Positions 15,041-21,576 of a stretch of 25,718 nt of DNA are shown here, piece after piece. The notes below the pieces were generated by a model. The model made no database searches. It saw only the letters and a program-made list of their open reading frames with translations, and was not told the DNA's origin. The DNA lies in the NCBI GenBank assembly GCA_050698355.1, contig JBOHBN010000428.1:1-25718 (forward strand), in the 5' to 3' direction. Source of the DNA: JBOHBN01 sp050698355 (GTDB taxonomy: Bacteria > Actinomycetota > Actinomycetes > Streptosporangiales > WHST01). Position 1 is the first letter of the stretch. Each line of letters begins with the position of its first letter. Made by a program: the position numbers and the translations under genes.

Positions 15041-15862
15041 GTGACCGAGCACGACGACCCGTACGGCATCGCGCGTGCCGCCGCAGACCGGCTGCGCGCC
15101 ATCGCCCGCCTCCAGGTGTTCGACCTCGCCGTCGTGCTCGGGTCCGGATGGGCACCTGCCGCGGACCTGCTGGGCGACACCGCCGACGAGTTCCGCGTCA
15201 CCGAACTGCCCGGTTTCTCCCGCTCCGGCGTTCCCGGCCACGCCGGACGGGTGCGGATCATCCGGAACGGCCACCGGCGGGTGCTGGCGTTCCTCGGCCG
15301 CAGCCACCTGTACGAGGGCCGCGGGGCCAGCTCGGTCGTGCACGCGGTGCGCACCGCGGTCACCGCCGGATGCCGGATCGTCGTGCTGACCAACGGCGCC
15401 GGTGGCCTGCGCGGGTCGTTCACGCCCGGCACCCCTGTGCTGATCAGCGACCACGTCAACCTAACCGGCCAGTCGCCGCTCACGGGCGCGAACTTCCTGG
15501 ACATGACCGACCTGTACTCCCCGCGCCTGCGACGGTTGTGCCGGCAGTTCGACCCGACGCTGGAGGAGGGCGTGTACGTCGCGTTCCCCGGGCCGCAGTT
15601 CGAGACGCCGGCCGAGATCCGCATGGTCAAGTCGATCGGCGGCGACCTGGTGGGCATGTCCACCGCGCTGGAGGCGATGGCCGCGCGCGAGGCCGGCGCG
15701 GAGGTGCTCGGCATCTCGCTCGTCACCAACCTCGCCGCCGGCCTCTCCGGCAAGCCGCTCGACCACGAGGAGGTGCTGCAGACAGGCCGCCGCGCGGCCA
15801 CCCGGATGGGCGAGCTGCTCGCGGAGGTCGTCTCCTGCGAGCACCCGGAGCTGCCCCGATGA
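15041..15862 (+). CDS. punA: Purine nucleoside phosphorylase (trimeric type)
   Basis: A 273-residue enzyme that splits purine (deoxy)ribonucleosides with phosphate into free base and (deoxy)ribose-1-phosphate. The phosphate-binding VVLGSGW has Ser35, GRSHLYEG has His89, TNGAGGL follows, GPQFETPAEIRM has Glu188, DLVGMSTALEA binds the sugar, and SLVTNLAAG has Asn230. These match the human-type trimeric PNPs specific for 6-oxopurines, where Glu and Asn bind the base. The gene leads a group with the phosphosugar mutase 57 bases downstream; M. tuberculosis has the same pair (deoD-pmmB). Start GTG 15041 is supported by the TAACCT element just upstream. Confidence 0.95.
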   Translation: MTEHDDPYGIARAAADRLRAIARLQVFDLAVVLGSGWAPAADLLGDTADEFRVTELPGFSRSGVPGHAGRVRIIRNGHRRVLAFLGRSHLYEGRGASSVVHAVRTAVTAGCRIVVLTNGAGGLRGSFTPGTPVLISDHVNLTGQSPLTGANFLDMTDLYSPRLRRLCRQFDPTLEEGVYVAFPGPQFETPAEIRMVKSIGGDLVGMSTALEAMAAREAGAEVLGISLVTNLAAGLSGKPLDHEEVLQTGRRAATRMGELLAEVVSCEHPELPR

Positions 15863-15872
15863 GCCCGCAACC

Positions 15873-15914
15873 TGTCAGTACCTCAGCTCGCCATAGCGAG
15901 CCGAGGTACTGACA
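15873..15914. promoter_or_regulatory. 42-bp palindrome with GCCATAGC core covering the mutase ribosome-binding region
   Basis: TGTCAGTACCTC (15873-15884) pairs with 15903-15914, and GCTCGC (15886-15891) with GCGAGC (15896-15901), around a CATA loop. There is one mismatch in the whole arm. It lies between two co-directional genes. The only Shine-Dalgarno-like bases for the mutase (GAGG, 15903-15906) are in the right arm, four to sixteen bases before the ATG at 15919, so the hairpin could reduce its translation or uncouple it from PNP. Confidence 0.75.
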
Positions 15915-15918
15915 CGTC

Positions 15919-17550
15919 ATGGGTGACGCCGTACGTGCGGCGCGGGAGTGGCTGGCCGACGACCCCGACCCGGACACGCGCGCGGAGCTGAGCGCGCTCC
16001 TGGACGCCGGGGATATCAACGCGCTCGCGGACCGCTTCGACGCACCGCTCGCGTTCGGCACGGCCGGGCTGCGGGGCGCGCTCGGCGCGGGCCCCGCACG
16101 GATGAACCGGGTCGTGGTGCAGCGGGCGGCCGCGGGCCTCGCCGCGTACCTCCGCACGGCCGTGGGCACCGGCCGGGTGGTGATCGGCTACGACGCCCGT
16201 ACGAAGTCCGACGTCTTCGCGCGCGACACGGCCGACGTGCTGCAGGGCGCTGGCCTGGACGCGGCACTGCTGCCGCGGCCGCTGCCGACGCCGGTGCTCG
16301 CGTACGCCATCCGCAGGCTCGGCTGCGTGGCCGGGGTGATGGTCACCGCGAGCCACAACCCGCCGCAGGACAACGGCTACAAGGTCTACTCAGGCGACGG
16401 CCGCCAGATCATCGCCCCGGCCGACGAGCGGATGTCCGCCGAGATCGAGCGGGTCGGGCCCGTACCCGACCTGCCGAAATCCGACCGGTGGGAGCTACTG
16501 GGCGAGGACGTCGTGGAGTCGTACGTCGTACGCGCCGCGTCGGTGCTCGACCCCTCGTCCGCGCGCGATCTACGCATCGCGTACACCCCGCTGCACGGCG
16601 TGGGCGGCGACACGCTGCTCGCCGTGCTCGACCGGACTGGGTTTCCCGCGCCGGTGGTGGTCGCGGCGCAGGCCGAGCCCGACCCTGGGTTCCCGACCGT
16701 GGCGTTTCCCAATCCCGAGGAGCCGGGTGCCGCGGACCTCGTGCTGGCCGCGGCGCGCGAGCACGACGTCGACCTGGTCGTCGCGAACGACCCGGACGCG
16801 GACAGGTGCGCGATCGGCGTGCCGACGCCGGCCGGTTTCACCATGCTGAGCGGCGACGACCTCGGCGCCTTGCTTGCCGTGCACCTGTTGCGCCGCGAGG
16901 GCGCCGGCGGGACGTTCGCCACGACGATCGTGTCATCCCGGCTGCTCGCCCGGATCGCGGCCGCGCACCGTGTCGGGTACGCCGAGACGCTGACCGGGTT
17001 CAAGTGGCTCTCCCGCGTGCCGGACCTGCGGTACGCGTACGAGGAGGCCCTCGGCTACTGCGCTGACCCGGCTGCCGTCGCCGACAAGGACGGCATCACC
17101 GCGGCGGCGCTGGCGTGCGAGCTGGCCGCGACCCTCGCCGCGGAGGGGCAGTCTCTCGCGGGGCTCCTCGACGAGCTGGCCCGCGAGCACGGGCTGCACG
17201 CCACCGACCAGGTGTCCGTACGCGTGCAGGAGTTGAGCGAGCGCGACAAGCTGCTGGACCGGCTGCATGCCAGCCCACCGCGCGCACTCGGCGAGTTGGC
17301 CGTCGAGGGCGTGGACGACCTCGGCGCCGGGGCCGACGGGCTGCCACCCACTCCCGGTATGCGCTTCCGGCTCGCCGAGGATGCGCGGGTGGTCGTCCGT
17401 CCGTCCGGCACCGAGCCCAAGCTCAAGTGCTACCTGGAGGCGGTGGTTCCGGTGCGTGACGGGAACGTCGCCGCCGCGCGCCGCCGCGCGCAGGAACGCC
17501 TGCGCGCGATGGCCGCCGATCTCGCGCCGCTCTTGTCAGTGCGTGGTTGA
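15919..17550 (+). CDS. pmmB: Alpha-D-phosphohexomutase family enzyme (phosphomannomutase / PGM2-like phosphopentomutase)
   Basis: A 543-residue enzyme with all four family sites: the phosphoserine loop TASHNPP (Ser145), the Mg-binding loop DPDADR (residues 291-296), the sugar loop EEALGYC, and the phosphate-binding loop RPSGTEPK near the C-terminus. FGTAGLRG is near the N-terminus. These enzymes move a phosphate between C1 and C6 of hexoses, or C1 and C5 of pentoses. Length and context between PNP and DeoC resemble the PGM2 branch, which includes phosphopentomutases. I infer that (deoxy)ribose-1-phosphate may be a real substrate; mannose-phosphate is the textbook alternative. Its stop codon lies inside the palindrome at 17533-17576. 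Confidence 0.92.
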   Translation: MGDAVRAAREWLADDPDPDTRAELSALLDAGDINALADRFDAPLAFGTAGLRGALGAGPARMNRVVVQRAAAGLAAYLRTAVGTGRVVIGYDARTKSDVFARDTADVLQGAGLDAALLPRPLPTPVLAYAIRRLGCVAGVMVTASHNPPQDNGYKVYSGDGRQIIAPADERMSAEIERVGPVPDLPKSDRWELLGEDVVESYVVRAASVLDPSSARDLRIAYTPLHGVGGDTLLAVLDRTGFPAPVVVAAQAEPDPGFPTVAFPNPEEPGAADLVLAAAREHDVDLVVANDPDADRCAIGVPTPAGFTMLSGDDLGALLAVHLLRREGAGGTFATTIVSSRLLARIAAAHRVGYAETLTGFKWLSRVPDLRYAYEEALGYCADPAAVADKDGITAAALACELAATLAAEGQSLAGLLDELAREHGLHATDQVSVRVQELSERDKLLDRLHASPPRALGELAVEGVDDLGAGADGLPPTPGMRFRLAEDARVVVRPSGTEPKLKCYLEAVVPVRDGNVAAARRRAQERLRAMAADLAPLLSVRG

Positions 17551-17576
17551 GCTATAGCTCAACCACGCACTGACAA
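17533..17576. terminator. Perfect 44-bp palindrome overlapping the mutase stop codon
   Basis: Twenty bases starting TTGTCAGTGCGTGG (17533-17552) are perfectly complementary to 17557-17576 around a TATA loop. The TGA of the mutase gene (17548-17550) is inside the left arm. It lies between convergent genes, so bidirectional termination is likely, though there is no T-tract. It is the best-conserved member of the TGTCAGT-arm family and nearly matches the element at 5297-5340. Confidence 0.8.
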
Positions 17577-17588
17577 CTCCAGAAAGGG

Positions 17589-18251
17589 CTACGGGAGCAG
17601 GACGCTCAGCACGAGCAGGAGGGTGGGCGCCGCGAGGGCGCCGACCGCCACCCACGACCAGCGCCTGGTCTCCTCGGTGTGCCCGCGCTCGCGCGACACC
17701 CGCGAGAACCGGCTCGACATGCCCTCCAGCCGCTGCGCCAGGTAGTCGGCGTTCGTACGGGTGGGGTCGACGGTACCCTCCCCGCCTCCCGACGCGGCCC
17801 GACGGTCGCGCCCGCCCCGGGCACCGCGCCCGGGCACGTACGAGAGATCGGAGGCCTGCTGCCGGATGGTCGACGCCGTGTGCCGCGACCGGCGCCGGTT
17901 GGACACGTGCCCCACCCAGGAGTGGTAGCGGCGCACGTTGGTGTGCACTCGGACGGTGTCGCGCGCGTCGACCTCCGTGACGGCGCCCCAGGGGATCTCG
18001 ATGTCGCGCAGCGGCTGCCGGATCAGCACCCGGTCGGCGTCCGCGCGCAGCCGCGGGCGCAGCGCGATCACGTACACCAGGCCGCTCACGACCAGCAGCA
18101 CCGAGCCGGCGATCGCGCTGTCGCGGTCGAACGGGTGCCGGAGGATGTCCACGACGTTGAAGGCGGCGAACGCCATCCACAGCCAGCCGAGCACCCAGCC
18201 CATCGTGGCCTTCGTGTCCATCCGGTCGGCGTCCGGCGTGTGCTCGCTCAC
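17589..18251 (-). CDS. PH-domain (bPH6-like) membrane protein
   Basis: A protein of about 220 residues. Two N-terminal helices (WVLGWLWMAFAAFNVVDIL and IAGSVLLVVSGLVYVIAL) are followed by RPRLRADADRVLIRQPLRDIEIPWGAVTEVDA, the start of a bacterial PH-like domain of the bPH6 type. A long basic and glycine-rich linker and a final hydrophobic helix (VGALAAPTLLLVLSVLL) complete it, so both soluble parts are probably cytoplasmic. Function is unknown. The start is uncertain: GTG 18251 is preferred, ATG 18278 would add nine residues. It is divergent from deoC and convergent with the mutase gene. Confidence 0.8.
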   Translation of the reverse strand: MSEHTPDADRMDTKATMGWVLGWLWMAFAAFNVVDILRHPFDRDSAIAGSVLLVVSGLVYVIALRPRLRADADRVLIRQPLRDIEIPWGAVTEVDARDTVRVHTNVRRYHSWVGHVSNRRRSRHTASTIRQQASDLSYVPGRGARGGRDRRAASGGGEGTVDPTRTNADYLAQRLEGMSSRFSRVSRERGHTEETRRWSWVAVGALAAPTLLLVLSVLLP

Positions 18252-18325
18252 CCCACGATTGTCCCGCATGGCCCGCATGCCCTGTTCATTGCGTCCGACG
18301 CACGGTGTGGGCGCGGCGCAGGAGC

Positions 18326-18331
18326 TATCGT
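18326..18331 (+). promoter_or_regulatory. Candidate leaderless -10 element of deoC
   Basis: TATCGT ends exactly six bases before the ATG at 18338. This fits a leaderless transcript and supports that ATG over the longer open frame upstream. A GGAG stretch nearby is too far away (13 bases) for a good Shine-Dalgarno sequence. Confidence 0.5.
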
Positions 18332-18337
18332 GACCGC

Positions 18338-19297
18338 ATGGCCATGACGACGACGCCGGGTGCCGCCGCGCTGGCGGATGTCACCGCGTCCGACGCGTCG
18401 CTGCGCCGCTTCCTGCACGGCCTGCCGGGAGTCGACCAGGTCGGCGCCGAGGAACGCGCGGCGCGGCTCGCCAGCCGCTCGATCAAGACCACGGCCAAGG
18501 CGTTCGCGCTCGACCTGGCGATCTCCATGGTCGACCTCACGACGCTTGAGGGCCAGGACACCCCCGGCAAGGTCAGCGCGCTGTGCGCGAAGGCCATGCG
18601 CCCCGACCCGACCGACGCGTCGGTGCCCAGCGTCGCCGCGGTCTGCGTCTACCCGGACCTGGCCGCGACGGCGAAACGCCAGCTGGGCGGCAGCCGCGTA
18701 CGCGTCGCCAGCGTGGCCACCGCGTTCCCTTCCGGGCGGACGGCGCGCCCGGTGAAGCTCGCGGACGTGGAGCAGGCGGTCGCCGCCGGCGCGGACGAGG
18801 TCGACATGGTGATCGACCGCGGCGCGTTCCTCGCCGGCCACTACCTCGACGTGTTCGACGAGATCATCGCGGTCAAGCAGGCGGCGGGGGCCGCGCACCT
18901 CAAGGTGATCCTGGAGACCGGCGAGCTGGCGACGTACGACAACGTGCGCCACGCGTCGTGGCTGGCCATGCTGGCCGGCGCCGACTTCATCAAGACGAGC
19001 ACCGGCAAGGTGCAGCCTTCGGCGACGCTGCCGGTCACGCTGGTCATGCTGGAGGCGGTCCGCGACTTCCACGCGACGACCGAGCGGCGGATCGGGGTGA
19101 AACCCGCCGGCGGCATCCGTACCGCCAAGGACGCCATCCGCTACCTCGTCGTGGTGAACGAGACCGCCGGTGAGGAGTGGCTGACGGCGGAGCTGTTCAG
19201 GTTCGGCGCGTCCAGCCTGCTCAACGACCTGCTGATGCAGCGCCAGAAGCTCAGCACCGGGCACTACGCGGGCTCGGACTACTTCACGCTGGACTAG
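18338..19297 (+). CDS. deoC: Deoxyribose-phosphate aldolase (long, DERA-like form)
   Basis: A 319-residue class I aldolase that splits 2-deoxyribose-5-phosphate into glyceraldehyde-3-phosphate and acetaldehyde. The Schiff-base lysine is Lys219 in FIKTSTGK, the second catalytic lysine is Lys255 in GVKPAGG, and the acid/base aspartate is in VDMVIDRG. LKVILETGEL and the C-terminal RFGASSLLNDLL are also typical. Length is close to human DERA rather than to the short E. coli enzyme; actinobacteria often carry this form. An aldehyde dehydrogenase gene for the acetaldehyde follows, but here a scar and a GNAT gene separate the two. Confidence 0.95.
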   Translation: MAMTTTPGAAALADVTASDASLRRFLHGLPGVDQVGAEERAARLASRSIKTTAKAFALDLAISMVDLTTLEGQDTPGKVSALCAKAMRPDPTDASVPSVAAVCVYPDLAATAKRQLGGSRVRVASVATAFPSGRTARPVKLADVEQAVAAGADEVDMVIDRGAFLAGHYLDVFDEIIAVKQAAGAAHLKVILETGELATYDNVRHASWLAMLAGADFIKTSTGKVQPSATLPVTLVMLEAVRDFHATTERRIGVKPAGGIRTAKDAIRYLVVVNETAGEEWLTAELFRFGASSLLNDLLMQRQKLSTGHYAGSDYFTLD

Positions 19298-19428
19298 AGG
19301 CCGCGTAGCGGCGGGTCGTCTCGAGCCGCTTGTGGCCCATCAGCTCGGCGACGCGGGCGATCTCCGTGCCGCCGTTCAGCAGCCGGGACCCGAAGGTGTG
19401 CCGCAGGACGTGCGGCGTGGCCTCACCG
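19298..19428 (-). pseudogene. Tyrosine recombinase (integrase) C-terminal remnant
   Basis: On the minus strand the last 45 or so codons read TPHVLRHTFGSRLLNGGTEI followed by VAELMGHKRLETTRRYA. This is the catalytic end of a phage-type tyrosine recombinase, with the HxxR box, the later Gly-His and the nucleophilic Tyr. The rest of the gene is missing: upstream of about 19428 the frame runs into unrelated sequence (an MFS fragment on the other strand). It abuts the deoC stop codon. It is a dead remnant of an integrated element. Confidence 0.8.
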
Positions 19429-19619
19429 CCGGTACCGCGGTCGCCGCCACCGCGCTCGCCGCGAGCAGCTTCGCCTTCGCGGTGTGGAACGTGATCGGGC
19501 TGACGCTGCGGCAAACGCTCACCCCAGCCGAACTGCGCGGGCGCGTGATCAGCGCGTTCCGGACGCTCATGGAGGGTGCTGCCCCGGTCGGCGCCCTCGC
19601 GGGCGGGCTCGTTACGGGC
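19429..19619 (+). pseudogene. MFS transporter fragment
   Basis: The plus frame reads ASSFAFAVWNVIGLTLRQTL, then TPAELRGRVISAFRTLMEGA and APVGALAGGLVTG. This matches one transmembrane helix, the cytoplasmic RGRV loop and part of the next helix from the C-terminal half of a major facilitator (drug-efflux type) transporter. No start codon or further helices are present. It joins the integrase remnant directly on one side and the GNAT gene on the other, in the same frame as the GNAT gene. Confidence 0.72.
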
Positions 19620-19631
19620 ATGCTGGAGCCC

Positions 19632-20117
19632 ATGGAGATCAGGGAGGCGACCGCGGGCGACTGGCCGGCGATCTGGCCGTTCATGCGGCGCATCATCGCC
19701 GCCGGCGACACCTTCACACTCGACCGCGACACCCCCGAGGACGAGGCGCGCACGATCTGGTTTCCCGAATTGCCGGGCCGTACGGTCGTCGCCGTTGACG
19801 ACGGCATCGTTGTCGGCAGCGCCGTGACGAAGCCGAACCACGCGGGTCCCGGGGCGCACGTCGCGAACGCCAGCTTCATGGTCGACCCCGACCACGGCGG
19901 TCGCGGTACGGGACGGGCGCTGGGCGAGCGCGTCCTCGACGTTGCCCGCGCCGACGGCTACCACGCGATGCAGTTCAACGCCGTCGTGGAGAGCAACACC
20001 CGGGCCGTCGCGCTGTGGCGCTCTCTCGGGTTCGAGGTGCTCACCACCGTCCCCGAGGCGTTCGACCATCCGGCCGAGGGGTACGTCGGTCTGCACATCA
20101 TGTACCGCCGTCTCTGA
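19632..20117 (+). CDS. GNAT family N-acetyltransferase
   Basis: A 161-residue protein that is complete for the family. It starts MEIREATAGDWPAIWPFMRR; the acetyl-CoA loop is in VDPDHGGRGTGRALGERVL, and the last part has NTRAVALWRSLGFEVLTTVP and a final HIMYRRL. Such enzymes acetylate amines of small molecules or proteins; the substrate is unknown. The frame is open upstream through the MFS remnant, but homology to GNAT begins here. The ATG at 19632 has GGAG only three bases away; ATG 19620 is the alternative. It lies between deoC and its aldehyde dehydrogenase partner, which suggests it arrived with the mobile remnants. Confidence 0.85.
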   Translation: MEIREATAGDWPAIWPFMRRIIAAGDTFTLDRDTPEDEARTIWFPELPGRTVVAVDDGIVVGSAVTKPNHAGPGAHVANASFMVDPDHGGRGTGRALGERVLDVARADGYHAMQFNAVVESNTRAVALWRSLGFEVLTTVPEAFDHPAEGYVGLHIMYRRL

Positions 20118-20139
20118 GGTGGCGCTTAGACTCGAGACC

Positions 20140-21576
20140 GTGCCCAGCTTCGAGTACGCGCCGGCGCCCGAGTCCGCCGCGATCGCCGAGATCCGTTCGC
20201 ACTACGGGCTGTTCATCGGCGGGGAGTTCGTCGACGCGGAGGACGGCGGGCCGTTCAAGACCGTCAACCCGGCCAACGAGCAGGTGCTCGCCGAGGTGTC
20301 GGCCGCGGGCCCCACGGACGTCGACCGCGCGGTACGGGCAGCGCGCCAAGCGTACGACCACACCTGGGGGTCGATGACGGGGCGCGAGCGCGCCAAGTAC
20401 CTGTACCGCATCGCCCGCATCCTGCAGGAGCGCAGCCGCGAGCTGGCGGTGCTGGAGACCATCGACAACGGCAAGCCGATCCGCGAGTCGCGCGACGCCG
20501 ATATCCCGCTCGTCGCCGCGTGGTTCTTCTCGTACGCCGGATGGGCGGACAAGCTGGAGTACGCGGGGTTCGGCCCGAACCCCAGGCCGCTCGGCGTCGC
20601 CGGGCAGGTCATCCCGTGGAACTTCCCGCTGCTCATGCTGTCCTGGAAGATCGCGCCCGCGCTCGCGTGCGGCAACACGGTCGTGCTGAAGCCGGCGGAG
20701 ACGACGCCGCTCACCGCGCTGGCGTTCGCGGAGATCTGCCAGCAGGCCGACCTACCGCCCGGCGTGGTCAACATCGTCACCGGCGCCGGCGAGACCGGCG
20801 AGACGCTCGTCACCCACGACGGCATCGACAAGGTGGCGTTCACCGGGTCGACCGACGTCGGGCGCCACATCGCCCGCAGCGTCGCCGGCACCCGCAAGAG
20901 CCTCACCCTCGAGCTCGGCGGCAAGGCGGCGAACGTCATCTTCGACGACGCGCCGCTCGACCAGGCGGTCGAGGGCACGGTCAACGGCATCTTCTTCAAC
21001 CAGGGCCACGTGTGCTGCGCCGGTTCGCGGCTGCTCGTACAGGAGAGCGTGTACGACGAGGTACTCGACCGGCTGAAGCGGCGGATGGCGACGCTGCGCA
21101 TCGGTGACCCGCTGGACAAGAACACCGACATCGGGGCGATCAACAGCGCGGTACAGCTCGACAAGATCCGCACCCTCAGCGAGATCGGCGAGCAGGAGGG
21201 CGCGAGCCGCTGGTCCGCACCCTGCCCGCTGCCGGAGAACGGCTACTGGTTCCCGCCCACAATCTTCACCGGCGTGTCCCAGGCGCACCGCATCGCGCGG
21301 GAGGAGATCTTCGGGCCCGTCCTGTCGATCCTCACCTTCCGCACCCCCGCGGAGGCGGTGGAGAAGGCGAACAACACCCCGTACGGCCTGTCCGCGGGCG
21401 TGTGGACCGAGAAGGGCTCGCGCATCCTCTGGATGGCCGAACAGCTGCGCGCGGGCGTGGTGTGGGCGAACACGTTCAACAAGTTCGACCCGGTGAGCCC
21501 GTTCGGCGGGTACAAGGAATCGGGCTACGGGCGTGAGGGCGGCCGCCACGGTCTGGAGGCCTACCTTGCCCACTAA
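20140..21576 (+). CDS. NAD(P)-dependent aldehyde dehydrogenase
   Basis: A 478-residue complete ALDH. The Rossmann-type cofactor region has VIPWNFPLLMLSWKIAPALA and FTGSTDVGRHIA, the general base is Glu258 in LELGGK, and the nucleophile is Cys292 in NQGHVCCAGSR. EEIFGPVLSI and PFGGYKESGYGREGG are the late signatures. It oxidises an aldehyde to the acid; near deoC the obvious substrate is acetaldehyde from deoxyribose-5-phosphate, which is inference. The GTG at 20140 is chosen because the family sequence (FEYAPAPES) starts right after it; GTG 20119 is possible. Its end overlaps the start of the next gene. Confidence 0.93.
   Translation: MPSFEYAPAPESAAIAEIRSHYGLFIGGEFVDAEDGGPFKTVNPANEQVLAEVSAAGPTDVDRAVRAARQAYDHTWGSMTGRERAKYLYRIARILQERSRELAVLETIDNGKPIRESRDADIPLVAAWFFSYAGWADKLEYAGFGPNPRPLGVAGQVIPWNFPLLMLSWKIAPALACGNTVVLKPAETTPLTALAFAEICQQADLPPGVVNIVTGAGETGETLVTHDGIDKVAFTGSTDVGRHIARSVAGTRKSLTLELGGKAANVIFDDAPLDQAVEGTVNGIFFNQGHVCCAGSRLLVQESVYDEVLDRLKRRMATLRIGDPLDKNTDIGAINSAVQLDKIRTLSEIGEQEGASRWSAPCPLPENGYWFPPTIFTGVSQAHRIAREEIFGPVLSILTFRTPAEAVEKANNTPYGLSAGVWTEKGSRILWMAEQLRAGVVWANTFNKFDPVSPFGGYKESGYGREGGRHGLEAYLAH
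21555..21559 (+). promoter_or_regulatory. Strong Shine-Dalgarno sequence deciding a TTG start
   Basis: GGAGG at 21555-21559 is six bases before TTG at 21566 and lies inside the end of the preceding aldehyde dehydrogenase gene. No other start of the short ALDH-like gene has a comparable site. Confidence 0.7.

Noticed and set aside
17533..17576. Palindrome explained only as a terminator
   Set aside because: Plausible at this site, but the nearly identical palindrome at 5297-5340 lies between divergent gene starts, so termination alone does not explain the family.
19284..20096. A 270-residue minus-strand frame as an intact integrase
   Set aside because: Only the last 45 or so residues match a tyrosine recombinase; the rest is antisense of the MFS fragment and GNAT gene.
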